From Epiperipatus broadwayi (lineage: Eukaryota > Onychophora > Udeonychophora > Euonychophora > Peripatidae): a stretch of DNA of 64,000 nucleotides. Of the stretch, positions 30,790 through 45,007 are shown piece after piece. A program made the position numbers and the translations under genes. The notes beneath the pieces are model-generated. The model saw only the letters and a list, made by a program, of their open reading frames with translations, ran no database searches and had not been told where the DNA came from. How positions within the stretch are numbered: the first letter of the stretch is position 1; the number at the start of each line of letters is the position of its first letter. Location of the stretch: positions 5,456,001 to 5,520,000 of the forward strand of contig JAQFVV010000013.1 in NCBI GenBank assembly GCA_028023455.1. Direction: 5' to 3'.

Positions 30790-32600
30790 GATGGTAATAG
30801 TCCAGTATATAAATACAACTAAAATACTTTCATCACAAACCTTCAGAAAAACAAGTGTCAAAAATGAAATTTTTTATATAAAGCTACATAATGTAGTATC
30901 AGGTAGTTTTGATTATCATTCTTTTATTTGAATTGAGACAGTTACTTTAAAATTTCTTGGTTATCCACTACAGACTGCAGTTGACATCTTACCTACACCA
31001 ATCAATATCATCTACAATCCTTTTCATTCTATAACAATATGCATAAAAACTAGAAATATTAAATAAATAAATGTTTAATTGTTCTATTTAGTGTATGCTG
31101 TACGAAATTAAATTTATACTTTAGGTCACCCAAATTTCATTCCATAAATTTCAATATGTAAATGTCATTGTATGATAGTTCTAAATAAGTAAAACTTTTT
31201 TGTAGTCTCCACCAAATTAATTGGTTTATTACAAATCTTTAAATTACTTTAAGCTGTCAATATAAGAAAATTTTCTGCAGTTCAAATGAACACATTGATT
31301 CTTAGGTAATAGGATAAAGCCTTGAAGAAATATCAGCAAACCACAACTCTAGATAATTTTGTTCCAATATTGTATCTTAGACTTGAAATGACCTGACTCA
31401 TTTGATATATGCTATGAAATTCTTTCTATACAAGTCTACCATATAATGCTCTCCTAAGACATTTAAATCAATATTTTATACATAAAATGTTTTGCTAAAC
31501 ATATACAATCTATATATGAGATTCAGAAAAGTGAACAATAATGTTCACTTGAAGTAGGAATAAATTAAAAGATTGAAATCAAAAGATTTCTCAGCCATGC
31601 TAATTCTATAATATTAGTAATTTTTAACTTTTCTCATGATTATAATAAATTTAATGTCTATAATTAATGTCATAACAGTAAAAACAAAGATTTATGAAAT
31701 ACTATAACTTTGTGTACATAATAATACATGAAAAAAAATCTCTAAATTAAAATAAAAGCAAACAAAAGATCACTACCAGGTAAATCAATTTTTGTTTGTA
31801 ATTAATATTTAATGTCATGGGTACATTTTTTATAATATTTTTTCAACTCATCTTAAGTAATCACATTAGTTATGCTGCAGAATAGGTAATTTATATATTT
31901 AATTTATTTATTAAAAATTATTAGATATAGTTTTATAACTATTGTCACAACTTTATCTTAGTATTGGTAGTTACTTATTCAGTTTATATTTGCTTTTTGA
32001 CATTAAATCCATACTGGTGACTGGAAATCAGTTGAACAGTACTAAACTAAGTTCATAAAATTAATAAGCATTCTTGTATTTTGCAATAAATACCTTCTAA
32101 TTATAATTATCTATGTAAAAAGCAAAATAGCTCAAAAACATCTTTTTTTATTCATAAGAGTTTATAATTCTCTGATTATTTAATAATAACTCCTTAGATT
32201 AGATTATATGTAAAATGACTTCTTCTTAGCTAAAATTAGGGATTTCTGTGAAAAAATATAGCATGTTTGGAAGTCCTGTTATCCAACTTAAATATTCTTT
32301 TATTATATGATAGCTTTTCATATTATGTATAATTATCTCTTCCTCATAATTCATTATTCCTATTCAATCTATTATCAAATTATCTTATCAACACTAATAT
32401 ATTCTCTTTTCTTTATTTTAACATATTTTAATAATAGTTATCTTATAAGTTGTCTTTATCATATTTTTTATTAGTATCATAAAAACCCAAATAATCACAA
32501 AAAAATGTTCACTTCTGTCCCTCATTTCCTCTTAATGTTTTTTCACAAGGCATACAATTTATTAAACAACTAAACATCACACGATCATCATTCTTTATGT
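30790..32600. other. AT-rich DNA, no gene seen
   Basis: No ORF of note and no terminal repeats recognised. Confidence 0.5.
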
Positions 32601-32609
32601 TTCTCATTG

Positions 32610-32762
32610 ATAAAAACCCCAAGCTAGAAATTAAACTGAGGATATTGGATGAATATACATTAGATATGGATTTTATACACAAATCTTCTTACATTCATTG
32701 ATTATTCTCACTTGCACTGAGTGGTGCTACTATATGGAGTGTTTAGCCTCTACATATAATTT
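32610..32762. mobile_element. MITE, family M1 copy 3 (truncated)
   Basis: Aligns with the right two-thirds of copy 1, in the same orientation, including the GCACTGAGTGGTGCTACTAT end and ATATGGAG. The left inverted repeat is missing. Confidence 0.6.
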
Positions 32763-32932
32763 ATCTTGTTCTATTTTCTAACAAACTACACTACAAAAAT
32801 TAATATTTTATATTTGCCCTCATATTTTTACACACCATATCTACAGTCAAAATTCTTATTTCATTTTTACCTTTTTTCATTGATATCAAAAACTACTAAT
32901 TTGTCTCAAATAATATATATATATATAATATA

Positions 32933-33126
32933 TATACAAACCATTATACAATTACAAATATCCACCATTATATAATTACAAATATCCAGTAACACCCTCT
33001 GTTTAAAGATCTATATCTCAATAATAGCAAACCTTAAAATGATTTTAAGGTTTGTTATTATTGAGATATAGATCTTTAAACAGAGGGCGTTACTGGATAT
33101 TTGTAATTGTATAACGGTTTGTATAT
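32933..33126. mobile_element. Long near-perfect palindrome (fold-back MITE)
   Basis: Arms centred near 33040 pair over about 80 bases with very few mismatches (for example AACACCCTCTGTTTAAAG against CTTTAAACAGAGGGCGTT). The left arm carries a roughly 28-base internal duplication absent from the right. The central loop is only a few bases. Flanks are (AT)n. No coding capacity. Confidence 0.88.
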
Positions 33127-33769
33127 TTTCTATAATTATTTCAGTTAGTGTTAACAGAAACTTTCTTTTTATATATATATATATATTAATGGTTAAAAGT
33201 GAATGTAACTACTACTAAAAGTATATCTCTCTTAAAACTGAATTTGACAATAGCTTAAACAAGTAAAACTATGTAACATATGTTTATTTACTAACACAAA
33301 TAAAACAATGCATCTATTCAATAATTCCATATTTGAAAAGAAAAGCTCATCTAATTTTTCATGTTGGAATGCCAAAGTTATGGCAAATTAATTAATGTGA
33401 GAGGAGGGTTCACAATGTACTCAACAAATTATAAATCTGAATATCAAGTTTATATAACTGTTCACAAATATAATTCTATGAGACTCTATCATCTATTTTG
33501 CCATAAAGACTTCACATTTAATTTATGTGAATTTTATAACCATGTGTAATCCTATTTCTGTATTGATAATATTACTTATTATACTTCAATGTATCATGTA
33601 AACATCTATAAGCATGTCACTTAGTTCATATAAATCTAAATAAGAATGAGATACTAAGATAGAATTTGAAACCAATGATGCAGTATTCATGAAGTTGTAA
33701 ACTATACATACAAATTATCTTGTTATATCATCATGTTATCTGCAATATTAGAAACTTTATTATCAAAAA

Positions 33770-34012
33770 CTAAAACAAGCAAAACTCTCTATACATATTG
33801 CCACTCAGTGCAAACCAGAGTAATCAATGGATGCCAGAAGGCTTGTGCATAAAATCCCCATCTAGTGTCTACTCATCCAATATCCCCAGACTAGTTTCTG
33901 GCTTGTGGCCTTTGTCAGTGAAGAGCCTCGGATCTGAGAGCACTGCATCTAAATTTTAGGATCTAATGCAACCCTCCAGCAGCCACCGTTTACCTCTACT
34001 TAACTACAAAAG
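33770..34012. mobile_element. MITE, family M1 copy 2 (inverted relative to copy 1)
   Basis: The reverse complement aligns with 29645-29891 along most of its length, including GGGGATTTTATGCA and GGTTGCATTA. The left terminus AGCAAAACTCTCTATA is intact; the right terminus is decayed. Confidence 0.7.
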
Positions 34013-34019
34013 TATGAGT

Positions 34020-37000
34020 CTTAAACTGAAAACACTAATATTTTCAATCCAAACTCATTAACTTATATATTCATATAGGTTTCATGTGATGGTTATTGGC
34101 TTAAAACATTATTATCAATAGTAATATTATAAATTGTGATTTTATCATACATTCAGTTCTCTATAATGAAGCAAAAATGAGATATGCATATAAATTACAT
34201 TAATATAAATCATAACATCTAAAATGTAATCAAGCAGATGTAACTGGGATTCCGATCATTAAGCCACAACAATGATACAACTCTTTTAGTAAGTTGGTTT
34301 GCAATGCAAGTACTTGCATCAATATGTATGCCATAAAAATATCATTATATAAATACACTAATATGTAGTGAACTAAGCATTGTATGCAAAAAATTTTACT
34401 GCAATATAAAGAATATTAAAATATAAATAAGCAATGGACAAGCAAAGAATTATATTCAACATAAAAGCAGAAATGGACATTTGCAAGGCTGTGCATCATT
34501 ATATCAGTATAAGTAGGCAAGAATATCACACCTGTGTTTTTTAAAAGTTAAGACAGAACTATATACATATGATTATTGATAAATTCTTATTTCAAACTTT
34601 TAATAATTTTAATTATTTTTATGCTTGTTATTAATATTGATTGTATATAAAATATATTAGATACACACATATCTCAAGTTCAACACCTTCATAAATAAGC
34701 AATAAACAAATTCATGCATTTAAATTAATTAAGTTGCATTATCATTTTATAATATGATTGTATAAAGTTATAGCAAGCATTTAATATTTATTTATTAAAT
34801 CACATATGAAATGAAGTTCAAAAATGATTTAAAATCTGGTCATTTGCATTGTCAAACGATCTCAATTGTTTGTTCAATCTTACCCAATATCATTTATTTT
34901 ATTACAAATTTAAAATATTCAAAATAAAATTATTTGTATATTTCAACTCTAACAATTCATTTATTTAAATAGAAAATAAGTTATTCTTTTAATTGTATCG
35001 GCAATAATTAAACTCATCAAACCAAAACTAAATAGTATTTAAACCATACTTTAAGATACATAAAGTAACAATAAATAATATATTTATAATATATCTATAC
35101 TGCAAATTATAAATAATTTCCTAGTAACTTATGTCAATATAGTGTCCAATTTTAATTTAAATTAGTTCGTGGTCATAAATATAAAATATTTCTGAATTAT
35201 TTATTTCAGAGTACTGGTACATATCCTAGCTGTTGATTGCAAATCCTTTACTCTTTTAGACATTTCTCTTTTGTACCTAATCCTTTATTCAATTTGCCAA
35301 ATTGCTGTAAAGAGTGAGACAATTCATGATATTTTGTTTCTAAGCCATTTAAAAAACTCTCCTATGAAGTTGGTTGACATATAAAGATTGGATGTAGTTA
35401 ATTTTAGACCACTATTGAAGTTAAACTCCTGTTAAACATTTTGGTTATAGCTATTTTAAATACTTGCAGACTATCTAATTTTTGTCAATTTTTAAAATGT
35501 GCAGGTAGTACAGCTCCTTTCGGACATGATTTTTTTCTTTTTACATCATTTAAAAAAAAAAAGTCAAACATAACACTGGGTCAATGTGTATATACAAATT
35601 AAATCATTTATTATGTGTTTTATAATTTTAAAATCTTAATCGTATATAATTGTCTTTTAATAATTTAATTTAAAATTACTTTATACAATATTAAAAATTA
35701 CCTTATATAATATATTTTTAATATTAATACATAAATAATAATGAATATTATGTACACACATGCATGCACATATATGCAACATGATACATGTCTATTTATT
35801 AGTGTTATGAGTTGTTTGCATTTAAAATGTATGTGTGTGTTTTTTTTAATTATTAGATTCATATGGTTTTATCCTTCTCTTGCTTTGCCAGCTCATCTCC
35901 AGAGAGTAGATATCTAGTCTGTTCTATATCTCATCTCTATTTTGAAATAATAAAAAATTATAATCAAGTGAAATGATTATATCATTTCAATATATTGTAA
36001 GTATTCAGTTTAATTATAAGTCAAAGTATTAAGAAAAAGAAGTTTGTTAATCTTGTTTGGTTTTCTTTTCATTTGATTCATGGATAGTGGAGATCTTGAA
36101 ATACAAAGTTAACTTGATAACCATGGCAACCTAATGCTTTAAAATAATATTGTTTACTGCTAATTTTAGCTTCAAAATCTTAAATCTGTTATAATCAATC
36201 TCAGAAAAAACTATAAACAGGTAAATAAATAAAGAGATTTTGGAAATAGTTAAATGTATCACGAAAGATTATTTGACTAAAAATCAACATTATCATTAAG
36301 TATTACACATTTCAATTTCTGTTATTGCAATCATCATAGCAACACCTAAATGTTTTATGTTTCACATGTATTTGTTTGTTAATTAATTTGGGGAAATTAT
36401 TATTTAAAAAACATATATAAAAATATTTACATCCATTAGAATGTATCAAAATTGTAATATAAAGTCTTTAGTTTAGTCATATGAACTTAGATTTCATTTT
36501 CACTGTATCCAATTTTTCTTAAAATGTCCATTTCACTTACAAAAGGAAGGCAAAACTTTCTTGAACAGATCATTCATCATTGAGTTTTATTTGAGTGATT
36601 TTCAACAGTCATTAGGACAACAATTTGAGTTCTTATCATTTTGTCATTGCGTAAAATAGATCGTTTTTCTCTGCCTTCAAAAATTTATTAAATTTTATTA
36701 TTTAAATAGTTAATTCATAAATATGGAAGAATAGAAATTTTAACTATCTGCCATTCAATGGGGCAGCTTGCTGATGAAATTCCAAGAGAAGCAACACAAA
36801 TGTGAAAGGAAGAAAAACACATCAAAAATGCTTTGTATTGCAGATCAGCTATATAAAGATATTCTGTGTTTAAAAATCCAGAATTACATTCATTTATTTG
36901 TGATGGATATAAACCCCATTATGTTCTATGGATACCGTATTTAACAAGATCGATTAATTCAACCTATGTGATAATAAGTGATTTAAATTCCATTCTCCTA

Positions 37001-39600
37001 AGTCAAAAAAAAAAAAAATAGAAAAAAAAAATTAGTATTAATTCTTCACATAATCTTATTGAATTGCATCATTATGGAAATTTTCTTGCACATTATTGCC
37101 AGTGAAGAGAGAAAATTAAAGGAGCCAGTGATGTGTAATTTTGCATCTGTTGTCCTGAAAGCTGGATATTTATATACTTGAAAGGAAAGATTGAAAGTTA
37201 AACCGAAAAGAACTAACTACACATGCTTATTCAAAAGAAATTTATATCTACACTTTAGGATTGGAAGTAAAGAATTGGAAACTATGATAGTGCGTAAATA
37301 TGGTTAGACTTTCATTTATATATGGTATGGTTTTTTTATGCATATATATATATTTGACCAAGATTTGTAAATAATATATATGGGTATGATAGAATTCACG
37401 CAATGAAAAGCTCAATGAAAAGATTGGAGAGATTCATTTAATTCTCATTTAGACTCTTATTTAATACAACCTGATGTTTCTAAATATTTCATTTTTTTTG
37501 TATGTTTAAAATTTAACTTGATATTTTTTTTATATTTATTTATTTATTATTGCATTAATGAATAAATAGAGTTCAATTTTTTATCACATTTTTTTTATAG
37601 TTATATATGATATTTCAAATCTCTCCTTCTGTTTTCATATAGTGCTATTGCCACGCAACATATTTTTAGAGTTCCACACATATTATTTTTCTTGATTTTA
37701 GTTAATTACAAAACATCATTGATATTCTCTTTCATTTTTTTTATTATTGTTATTCATTTTTATTTTATAAACAAATAAATTTAAAGTTGATTTTAAATCA
37801 GAGAAATAGGTTTCATTATTTTTTTGAATGCACAAGATAATTTTGGTACTTTAAATTTGGTCTAAGATTCAAACTCATCTTGGTAAGTGAACTAGAATTA
37901 GACATATTATATGTTTTATACATCATCACTTTTTTAAAATCCTATTACATATAAATTTAATCATATTTAATGATATTTACTTTTTGGTTAAAATATAAAA
38001 TTAAAAGCATTTTACAAAACATTAATAAATTCCCATAGGTTTAAAACCCTTCTGTATAGCAAATTACATAACCCATCTTGAATGGAAAAATAATTTTTAG
38101 TACTTATTGAATCATTTTTATTTTTTCTTTACTGTTATTCTCTTGCTGTATGATGACAGCAAAAATAATTTAGTTGTTAGAATGCATTTAATTAGTCAAC
38201 ATTTGGCCAAGTTTCTTTTACTCATGCAATATTTACTATTTCTATTGGCATGCTTGAAAATTGCTATGCCTTTGTTTCTACTTCTCTAATTGTGTTTTCT
38301 TGTTAAATTATTATTAATAATGCATTCAAATATTTGTTTATTTATTTAAATCAATATTATTGGTAAAATAATTTCATTAGCTTAGAGTTGATGATCTATT
38401 TGCTAATTTTGTCCGGTTATAAAATCTTAATCGACTGTGTTCTGTCATTAGTCAGAATGACTTTATCTTAATTACTGTTAAAATTTCTTTGAAGTTGAGA
38501 TCATAAATTTATTATCTAACTTAACTGAAAAATATCTTTGGATTGGATAACTGTCAATTATTGTCGTATATAGCTTAATTGTTATAAAGTCCATTTTATA
38601 TTCCATTGACTAGAGATTTAAGTAGATAAATAATAACAGAGATTGTAATTCAGTAAATATCTAATGGAAACTTAGGGTATATTTTATATAATGTGATTGG
38701 GCACTATAAAATGTGAAATTAGCTAATGGAAGGGATTGATAATAAATTCTCGTGGAGTATTTCATTTTAGAATATAAATATAGCAATAATTGTGTATCGT
38801 TCTACTGTAGGATACGAATGAAATGTTTATATTATGTTTAGCGTTTACAAAAATAGATATAAAGTTGAGTAAAGGTTTATTTTATTTAAACATTTAAAAT
38901 AGGTATAGGTTTATAAAACATTTTTCAAAAATGTACTTATAATTATTTAGAAACAAATCTATTTAAATGAAATACCGTGTCTTTAAATATTAAGATAAAT
39001 TTGAATTATTAAAAATAATATTAAATTAATAAAGTATGTCGAATTTGCTTTTATTCGTTAATTGAGTAGATATCTCAAGCATACATCATTGTTTAGGGCA
39101 ATGGTATACGATTTCACTTCTTATTGCAGTTTACTTTGTAAATGTAATAAATTTGTTGATGTTTGGAGTGGGGATCTAGTTGCCCTTATTTTGTTTTAAA
39201 TATTATCTGGATAAATTAGATTTTAATATAGATCGTTAGTAGTATTTTAATGTGTTGTAGTGGACAATTTAAATAATCATATATGGGAAATAATTGTTAT
39301 GACCTAATATGATCAAAGCCTGAGTTAGATAATTTTACACAGGCTATTACAGAGTCACGATTTATTAATGCATGTTTTGCTATGTAAAGAGATAGTGAAA
39401 TCAAAGTCCATTATTATTGTGATAAAATAGCTACCCCATGCTAGCCAATATGATTGTGCACAAATGATAATTATTCAAAATGCCAAATCAACTTTAGGAC
39501 TTTTATAAAATGACATTCCATATTTAGGCTGAGTCTAGATTGTTATGAATGATGTTTCAATTCTTAGACATAGTAAAACTTATTTTTAATTATTATCCCA
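34020..39600. other. Long AT-rich stretch, no gene seen
   Basis: No ORF above about 60 codons and no recognised transposon ends. Simple A, T and AT tracts are common (for example near 35550, 37005-37030 and 37343). This could be intron or intergenic DNA. Confidence 0.45.
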
Positions 39601-39618
39601 TATTATTGTCTATAGTTC

Positions 39619-40020
39619 ATTACAAAATGGCAACCCCGACTGAACTAGATTTTATTCAGATTATATTGATCATTGTCCCAGCATTGGCGGTTTAGCATGT
39701 TACAAAAAATGGTGCCCATACACGTGGTTGGATTAGTAAACTAATCATTGATGATCATGATTGATTTCCATAGGAAAATGCCTAGTGTGTTAATTAAATT
39801 ATTAAATTTAATTATTATAATTGGAAAAATTTTGATTTTTGATAAAATACTAATTAAAAACTAGTGTAATTTACCCTATTACAACATATATATATATATT
39901 CTAAGCTAAACTTTATGCGAGTCGTTGAAAATAATACTGGAACCAAATAAGGAATGCTGGTGTGTTTACCTAATAATAGTAATAATAAGATTCTGTATAC
40001 CTGGGCACCAAATTGTAACT
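39619..40020. other. Three LTR-end/PBS-like junctions, two converging
   Basis: Plus strand: ATTACA-AAA-TGGCAACCCCGAC (39619-39640) and GTTACA-AAAAA-TGGTGCCCATACACG (39699-39724). Minus strand: GTTACA-ATT-TGGTGCCCAG (40019 down to 40001). Each has the form LTR end plus short gap plus TGG-initiated primer-binding site. The last two face each other about 300 bases apart, as if two relic LTRs abut in inverted orientation. No LTR bodies were confirmed. Confidence 0.3.
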
Positions 40021-40099
40021 ACGAAATTGCAATGCCCACCAGCGATTACCATACATGCTTATTACTATAGGACACAATGAAGAAAGTAATTAAAATGTC

Positions 40100-41080
40100 T
40101 TCAAAAAAATATAATGCTGATACATCCAATTTAGTTTATTATGGTCTTAATTTTGAACTTAATCACAATTATGTAAATACTCTCACGATAAGTTATTACT
40201 ACTAACAAAATAATATAGACAACTTTCTTCCACAACTTTATATAGATATATGATCTCTAATGGTAATCAGAAGAATGTTATGTATATTTCTAATATATAA
40301 ATGATTAGAAATAAGTCAGTAATCGCTGCAGAGAACTTGTAACTTATGTTTATAATATATACTATTAGACTATTATTTAATTCAAAGTAAAATAAAAGAA
40401 ATGTTATAAATCCTTCCCATTTAATCCAACTACTATTATTTTCGTTTTCAGCATCTATTACTTTTAATAGTCACAATTATATAACATTAAATGGCTGTGT
40501 TATGTTCTCCTTTATATCTTCTTAACTGACAACTCGTAATCTTATTTTCTTAACACACCTATAGGCCTACCAGAATGGATGTACTTTTTATTCCAACTAA
40601 TTCCAGATTAATTATTATTATCAAAATAGTATTTCCCAATTTTTAATATTTATACTATTTGGCTCTCAAGCTAGCTCTCTTAAATTTAATAATCGAAATA
40701 CTCAAATTTCTCAAGGTCTTCATCTGCTTGTGAGGTGCAATTATCAATTATCACTAACTTATTACGATGCAATGGATATGATCCCATAAACTTGCTAAAT
40801 TAAAATTTAATGTGAGTTTACCAGTGGGAATCATATTAAATTTCCAAAAGCAGAAAAGGGATTTTATGTCTACTCTTAATATTCACAACATTACAACGAA
40901 CTAAATAACTATGTTTAACATATCTGAATTGACTATTTTTTCTTATTTTATTTTGTATCATCTGTCTGCCACAACTAACTAATACCTTTTAAATCTATGA
41001 CATTTTATGTGTCGGGCATATTCTTTATCCACATAAAATGATCACCCCTTTTATAAAAACCTTTCCTGGTTAATATTTTA
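40100..41080. other. AT-rich DNA, no gene seen
   Basis: No convincing ORF, repeat or motif was recognised. Confidence 0.45.
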
Positions 41081-41087
41081 CAAACGT

Positions 41088-41170
41088 GAATTATGGAAAT
41101 GAATTATGGAAATCAATTACGGAAATCAATTATGGAAATCAACAATGGAAGTGAATTATGGAAATCAACA
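41088..41170. repeat. 13-14-bp tandem repeat, about six units
   Basis: Units of GAATTATGGAAAT and variants (ACGGAAATC, ACAATGGAAGT) repeat head to tail. Confidence 0.85.
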
Positions 41171-41179
41171 AATATAAGA

Positions 41180-42275
41180 CAATTCATAAATTTAAATGCG
41201 ATCTGATATCAACACATTGTATTTATACCACGTTTATAAAATTGGTTATGGTAGTATATAGAATATATCTTCTAAAACGCGGTGTAAGATTCTAGATATC
41301 CAAAATATCAAAACACAAGACACATATGTAAATTTATAACAATAACAAATATTTATTATTCTTAAATAAGAAAGAAACACATATATGTAATATCACCACA
41401 AACTCAAATATTATATTCATTGTAAAAATAAAAATAAAAATTTCTTTCCATATAAAATTCACATTAACTACTATAAAAAATATAATAATAATAAAAATAG
41501 ATACTTTCGTATTATTTAAATTTCAAAATTAAACTTAATCACTGATTTGACTCACATTTCAACTTTAAATGTTAATGCGCTTAAGCACGGAATTAGAATT
41601 CGCATTTAAATATAAATGATATTATTGCATAACTTTTACCCAACAGCCTATTCAATTTCTTGGCCCACTTCACTACAATAATGATAAATTTAACTATCCA
41701 ACAAGCAATAAGATATTTTATTCTTATGTGAAGTCAATATTATATCCAACTTTTCTGACTATTCATTAATTGTAAATAATTGTTTGAAATATAAAACAAT
41801 AGTTTTATTTCCATGCATACTAAATATTCAGTCATCCCCCTGTAATCCTGATCATTATGTTACCAGTCTAATGTATACATCAGGATAGGCTAGTATGTTG
41901 CCATAGCTTGATGACACTTAAATTTATCTTCCATAAACTTTGACAATAGATTGGCCAGCATATAAATTAAAACAATTCCCTGTCATCCATACATCTGATT
42001 ATAACCCTAACCCTGCCATAGAAACTTTTATACTATCTTGCAAAAACCCTCCATACATTTTATATGACTATGCAGCACTTCACAATGCACACATTAGTGT
42101 CTTAGTAAGGAAAATTAAACAAATTATTCATAACTTCAAATGTTACATAGACCGGGGACTGCCTTTTTCCTGAGGCTAAGCATTATGTGAGGAACTAATC
42201 TCTGCACATTTACTTTTAATAGGCATGCAAAGCATTTTACTACAATTATATAAATAATCCCCTAATTAAATAATA
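41180..42275. other. AT-rich DNA, no gene recognised
   Basis: The 77-codon ORF at 41940-42173 has a balanced composition but no recognised motif and no splice or promoter support. Confidence 0.4.
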
Positions 42276-42617
42276 AGTACACCTGGGTCTCGTTTTATGC
42301 GGTAGATAGGTTCCTCAGAAAATGCGCACAAAAAAAATCACACAAAAATAGACTTAACTTATCTTGAAAAATGGGGATATGTACTGTAATTTTCGAAAAT
42401 TGCATAAAAGCAAAGCAATAAGGTAAAATTACTTTAAAATTCACATTAAAAAAAATAAGGAAATAAAATATGACTAATAAAAATTTCAAATTTGAAAAAA
42501 ATTGATACAAGACAAACATTTTTTAACTTTTTTTTTTTATTAACTACAATATTTACTTTTATTCAAAACAATATATTTTAATGTATAATTTACATTTTTT
42601 TATACATGTATAGTATT

Positions 42618-42992
42618 TTAATCATTATCACTATTTGATGATATGCAGTTTCGTTTGTGAACTAGTAAGACATCAGATTCAACACAAAAGGAAATACAAC
42701 TAGTGCCAACTTCATTTTTTTTAATTGCTCTTATAGTGGATTCACCCAAACTAAAATGTTTTCCAATCGCTGTTGATCCTTCCCATTTTGCTAACGATCT
42801 AAAATTGGAATTTTTGTTTACAAAGAAATTCATTTTCTCAGGTGTTTTTTCCACTCCATTAGGGTAAACTAAAAGTTTAAAATAAAAATAAAGACTTAGA
42901 CTTATGATAATAAAAAGACACCTATGCACCACTGTTGGGAAAAATTTAATTAAAATTAAATTTTTATTTTTGTCTTTAATTTTCGATTCCAT
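42618..42992 (-). pseudogene. Tigger/pogo transposase N-terminal HTH remnant
   Basis: A 124-codon frame contains GSTAIGKHFSLGESTIRAIKKNE compressed in its middle third (residues about 67-90 of the frame; core AIGKHFSLGESTIRAIKK). This matches the CENP-B/pogo-type helix-turn-helix (pattern AIAKxFxLxxSTVxxIxKxE), which binds transposon ends. Sequence before and after drifts into low-complexity residues with no DDE domain. The gene is dead or strongly truncated. Confidence 0.68.
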
Positions 42993-43412
42993 TTAAAAAT
43001 CAAATTTCGTTGTTTCGCATCACATTAATTTCAGATCATGTTACATAATTTTTAAATTGTTAATTAATAATTAAAAATCAGATTTTAAGTTTTAATTATT
43101 AAATTTAATTGTGCCCACCACTGTTATTCACCTTTTAAAAATAAATTTGCAGACACTAAATGATTAATTGATTATGTACTCTTTTTTTAAAAAGCAAAAA
43201 TAGAATGTGATTTAAAATGCAAAAACAACAATATGCATAATATAAGCAACTATAACGTTTGAACAGATTTACATTATAATCTTGTAAAATTTAATGTGTG
43301 TATATAAAATGGGGAAATACTGAATTTAAGTGAATTATGAACTTCTTTATTGCATAAAATCTATTATAGTACTATTATAAAGCACTGAAAATATTGAAAT
43401 TATTAGATGGAA

Positions 43413-43507
43413 GTCGAACTCCAATAATGTGCTATTACTTTAAATATGACACATGAGTGTGCAAAATTTATAATATTTAAAGTAATAGCACATTATCAGA
43501 GCTCGAC
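43413..43507. mobile_element. Nested fold-back, 35-bp arms
   Basis: Left arm 43413-43448 and right arm 43472-43507 are inverted copies with three mismatches (GTCGAACTCC... against the complement of ...GAGCTCGAC). The spacer is about 23 bases. It sits inside the pogo/Tigger element, so it is either a later insertion or an internal structure of that element. Confidence 0.8.
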
Positions 43508-44439
43508 CTCTGATGTAATAATATTTATTGTATAAAAGAAAACTGCAATACAAAGATATTAAGATGAAACATGAATTGCATAACTTTAAAATCACATTAA
43601 ATAAATCCGCATAAAACAAATCCGCATAAAACAAGACCTGGGTGTACAAATGAAGCTGGGATCAAGTTCTCAATCTTCCAATACCTGCATACATAGTAAT
43701 TAAATGATAAGATAGCTATTTTCTATATATCCCTTCGAGGTGGTACGATAACTCTACCTCAGTAATACTCAACATTTACAGCTTCACACATACACACACA
43801 GGGTGATTATAGTATTGATGCAAAATGATGAAGTTTTAACTGATCAAGAACAAAACCCATGAACTATATTAATTTTAAAAGTCAAGCATCCAGCAACACT
43901 CATCCAAGATTTATGATCAAAACAGATCATATCTACTTGTCAAAGCTCAGCAATGACTATTCAAATGATATTCACAAATCTACCAATAGGCATATAATTT
44001 TGATAAAAAAATCTTTTTTTCATATGACAAATATATAAGCATTCATGCTTCCTCATTTTTATTATACAGTAACAATTTTTTAAAACTTGAATAGTTTCTT
44101 ATAGAGTCAAATCTTTTTTTTTTTTAAAAAAAAATTCCGATGAATGTTAAAAATCTATTAAACATAATAACCAATATATAAATAAAAGGCAAAAGAAATA
44201 AACAATAAAACATTATGTATTTTCTCTTTGGTTTGGGTTGTTTTGGAGCTAAATCTGAATATTTTGCAAGGACAATACCAATTTAAGGGAAAAACACATG
44301 TGTATCATACATAAACACCATTTACCATCTAGGATGTATCTACATTAATAATTGGTATTACTATTTTTAATCATGATAATTTTAAAACTGTTGAAAAATA
44401 AACCTGCAGGTTACTTTAATTTTTTAAACACTTTTGTTC

Positions 44440-44480
44440 CTGGGTTCAAATCCAGATGCTTGGTTTCACATTTTAGTCCA
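44440..44480 (+). repeat. tRNA-like SINE fragment (box B)
   Basis: CTGGGTTCAAATCCAG is an exact fit to a polymerase III box B in tRNA context. No full head or tail could be aligned. Confidence 0.35.
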
Positions 44481-45007
44481 TAACTATTTTTTTCCTTTTT
44501 TTTAATACTTCATTTCTTTTTAGTTTTTTTAGGAGAAGAAAAAATTCCAAACAAAACCAGTGTTCTAGATGCTCTATTTCCATGTATATTCTTAGGTTTC
44601 ATTTCATAAGTGATGAAGAAGAATTGCTAATTTATTTTCAGCAATTATTTCCTGTACATTTGACAAGTGTCCCTTGCATATTTGAGGGATTCAAATAAGC
44701 TATATTGGCACATTAGTTCTTACTGATATCACAATCAAAAAAAAAATTAATAAGAATGATGAGTATTTTAATTACATCTTCAAATAATATTAATATCAAA
44801 TTATTTTTTGAAGTTTTAAGTTTAAGCCATGGATAAAATATTGTTCCTGATATATCTTTTTTAAATGAAATTTTAAAAGCCAAATACGAAGATTGAGATA
44901 TAATGTACAAAACATTTGGCTGCGAATTAATTTTGCCATCATTGATTTTAAAGGAGAGACACACACCCATTTATATATGTTGAGCCCTTCATATTAATAT
45001 ATAACTA

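Larger units (their letters stand above)
42280..43644 (-). mobile_element. Defective pogo/Tigger-like DNA transposon, 1365 bp
   Basis: Inverted termini CACCTGGGTCTCGTTTTATGC (left) and the complement of CACCCAGGTCTTGTTTTATGC (right) match with few mismatches, and both ends are flanked by TA, the target of the Tc1/mariner/pogo group. The minus strand inside encodes a helix-turn-helix piece typical of pogo/Tigger transposases (42711-42810). No DDE catalytic part was found, so this is an internal deletion derivative. A separate fold-back (43413-43507) lies within the right part. Confidence 0.78.

Noticed and set aside
36111-36131. Additional RFX X-box (ACCATGGCAACC)
   Set aside because: Only one half-site fits; the other half breaks the pattern.
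41088-41170. CRISPR-like array
   Set aside because: Units of 13-14 bp have no unique spacers and the genome is eukaryotic in character; it is a simple tandem repeat.
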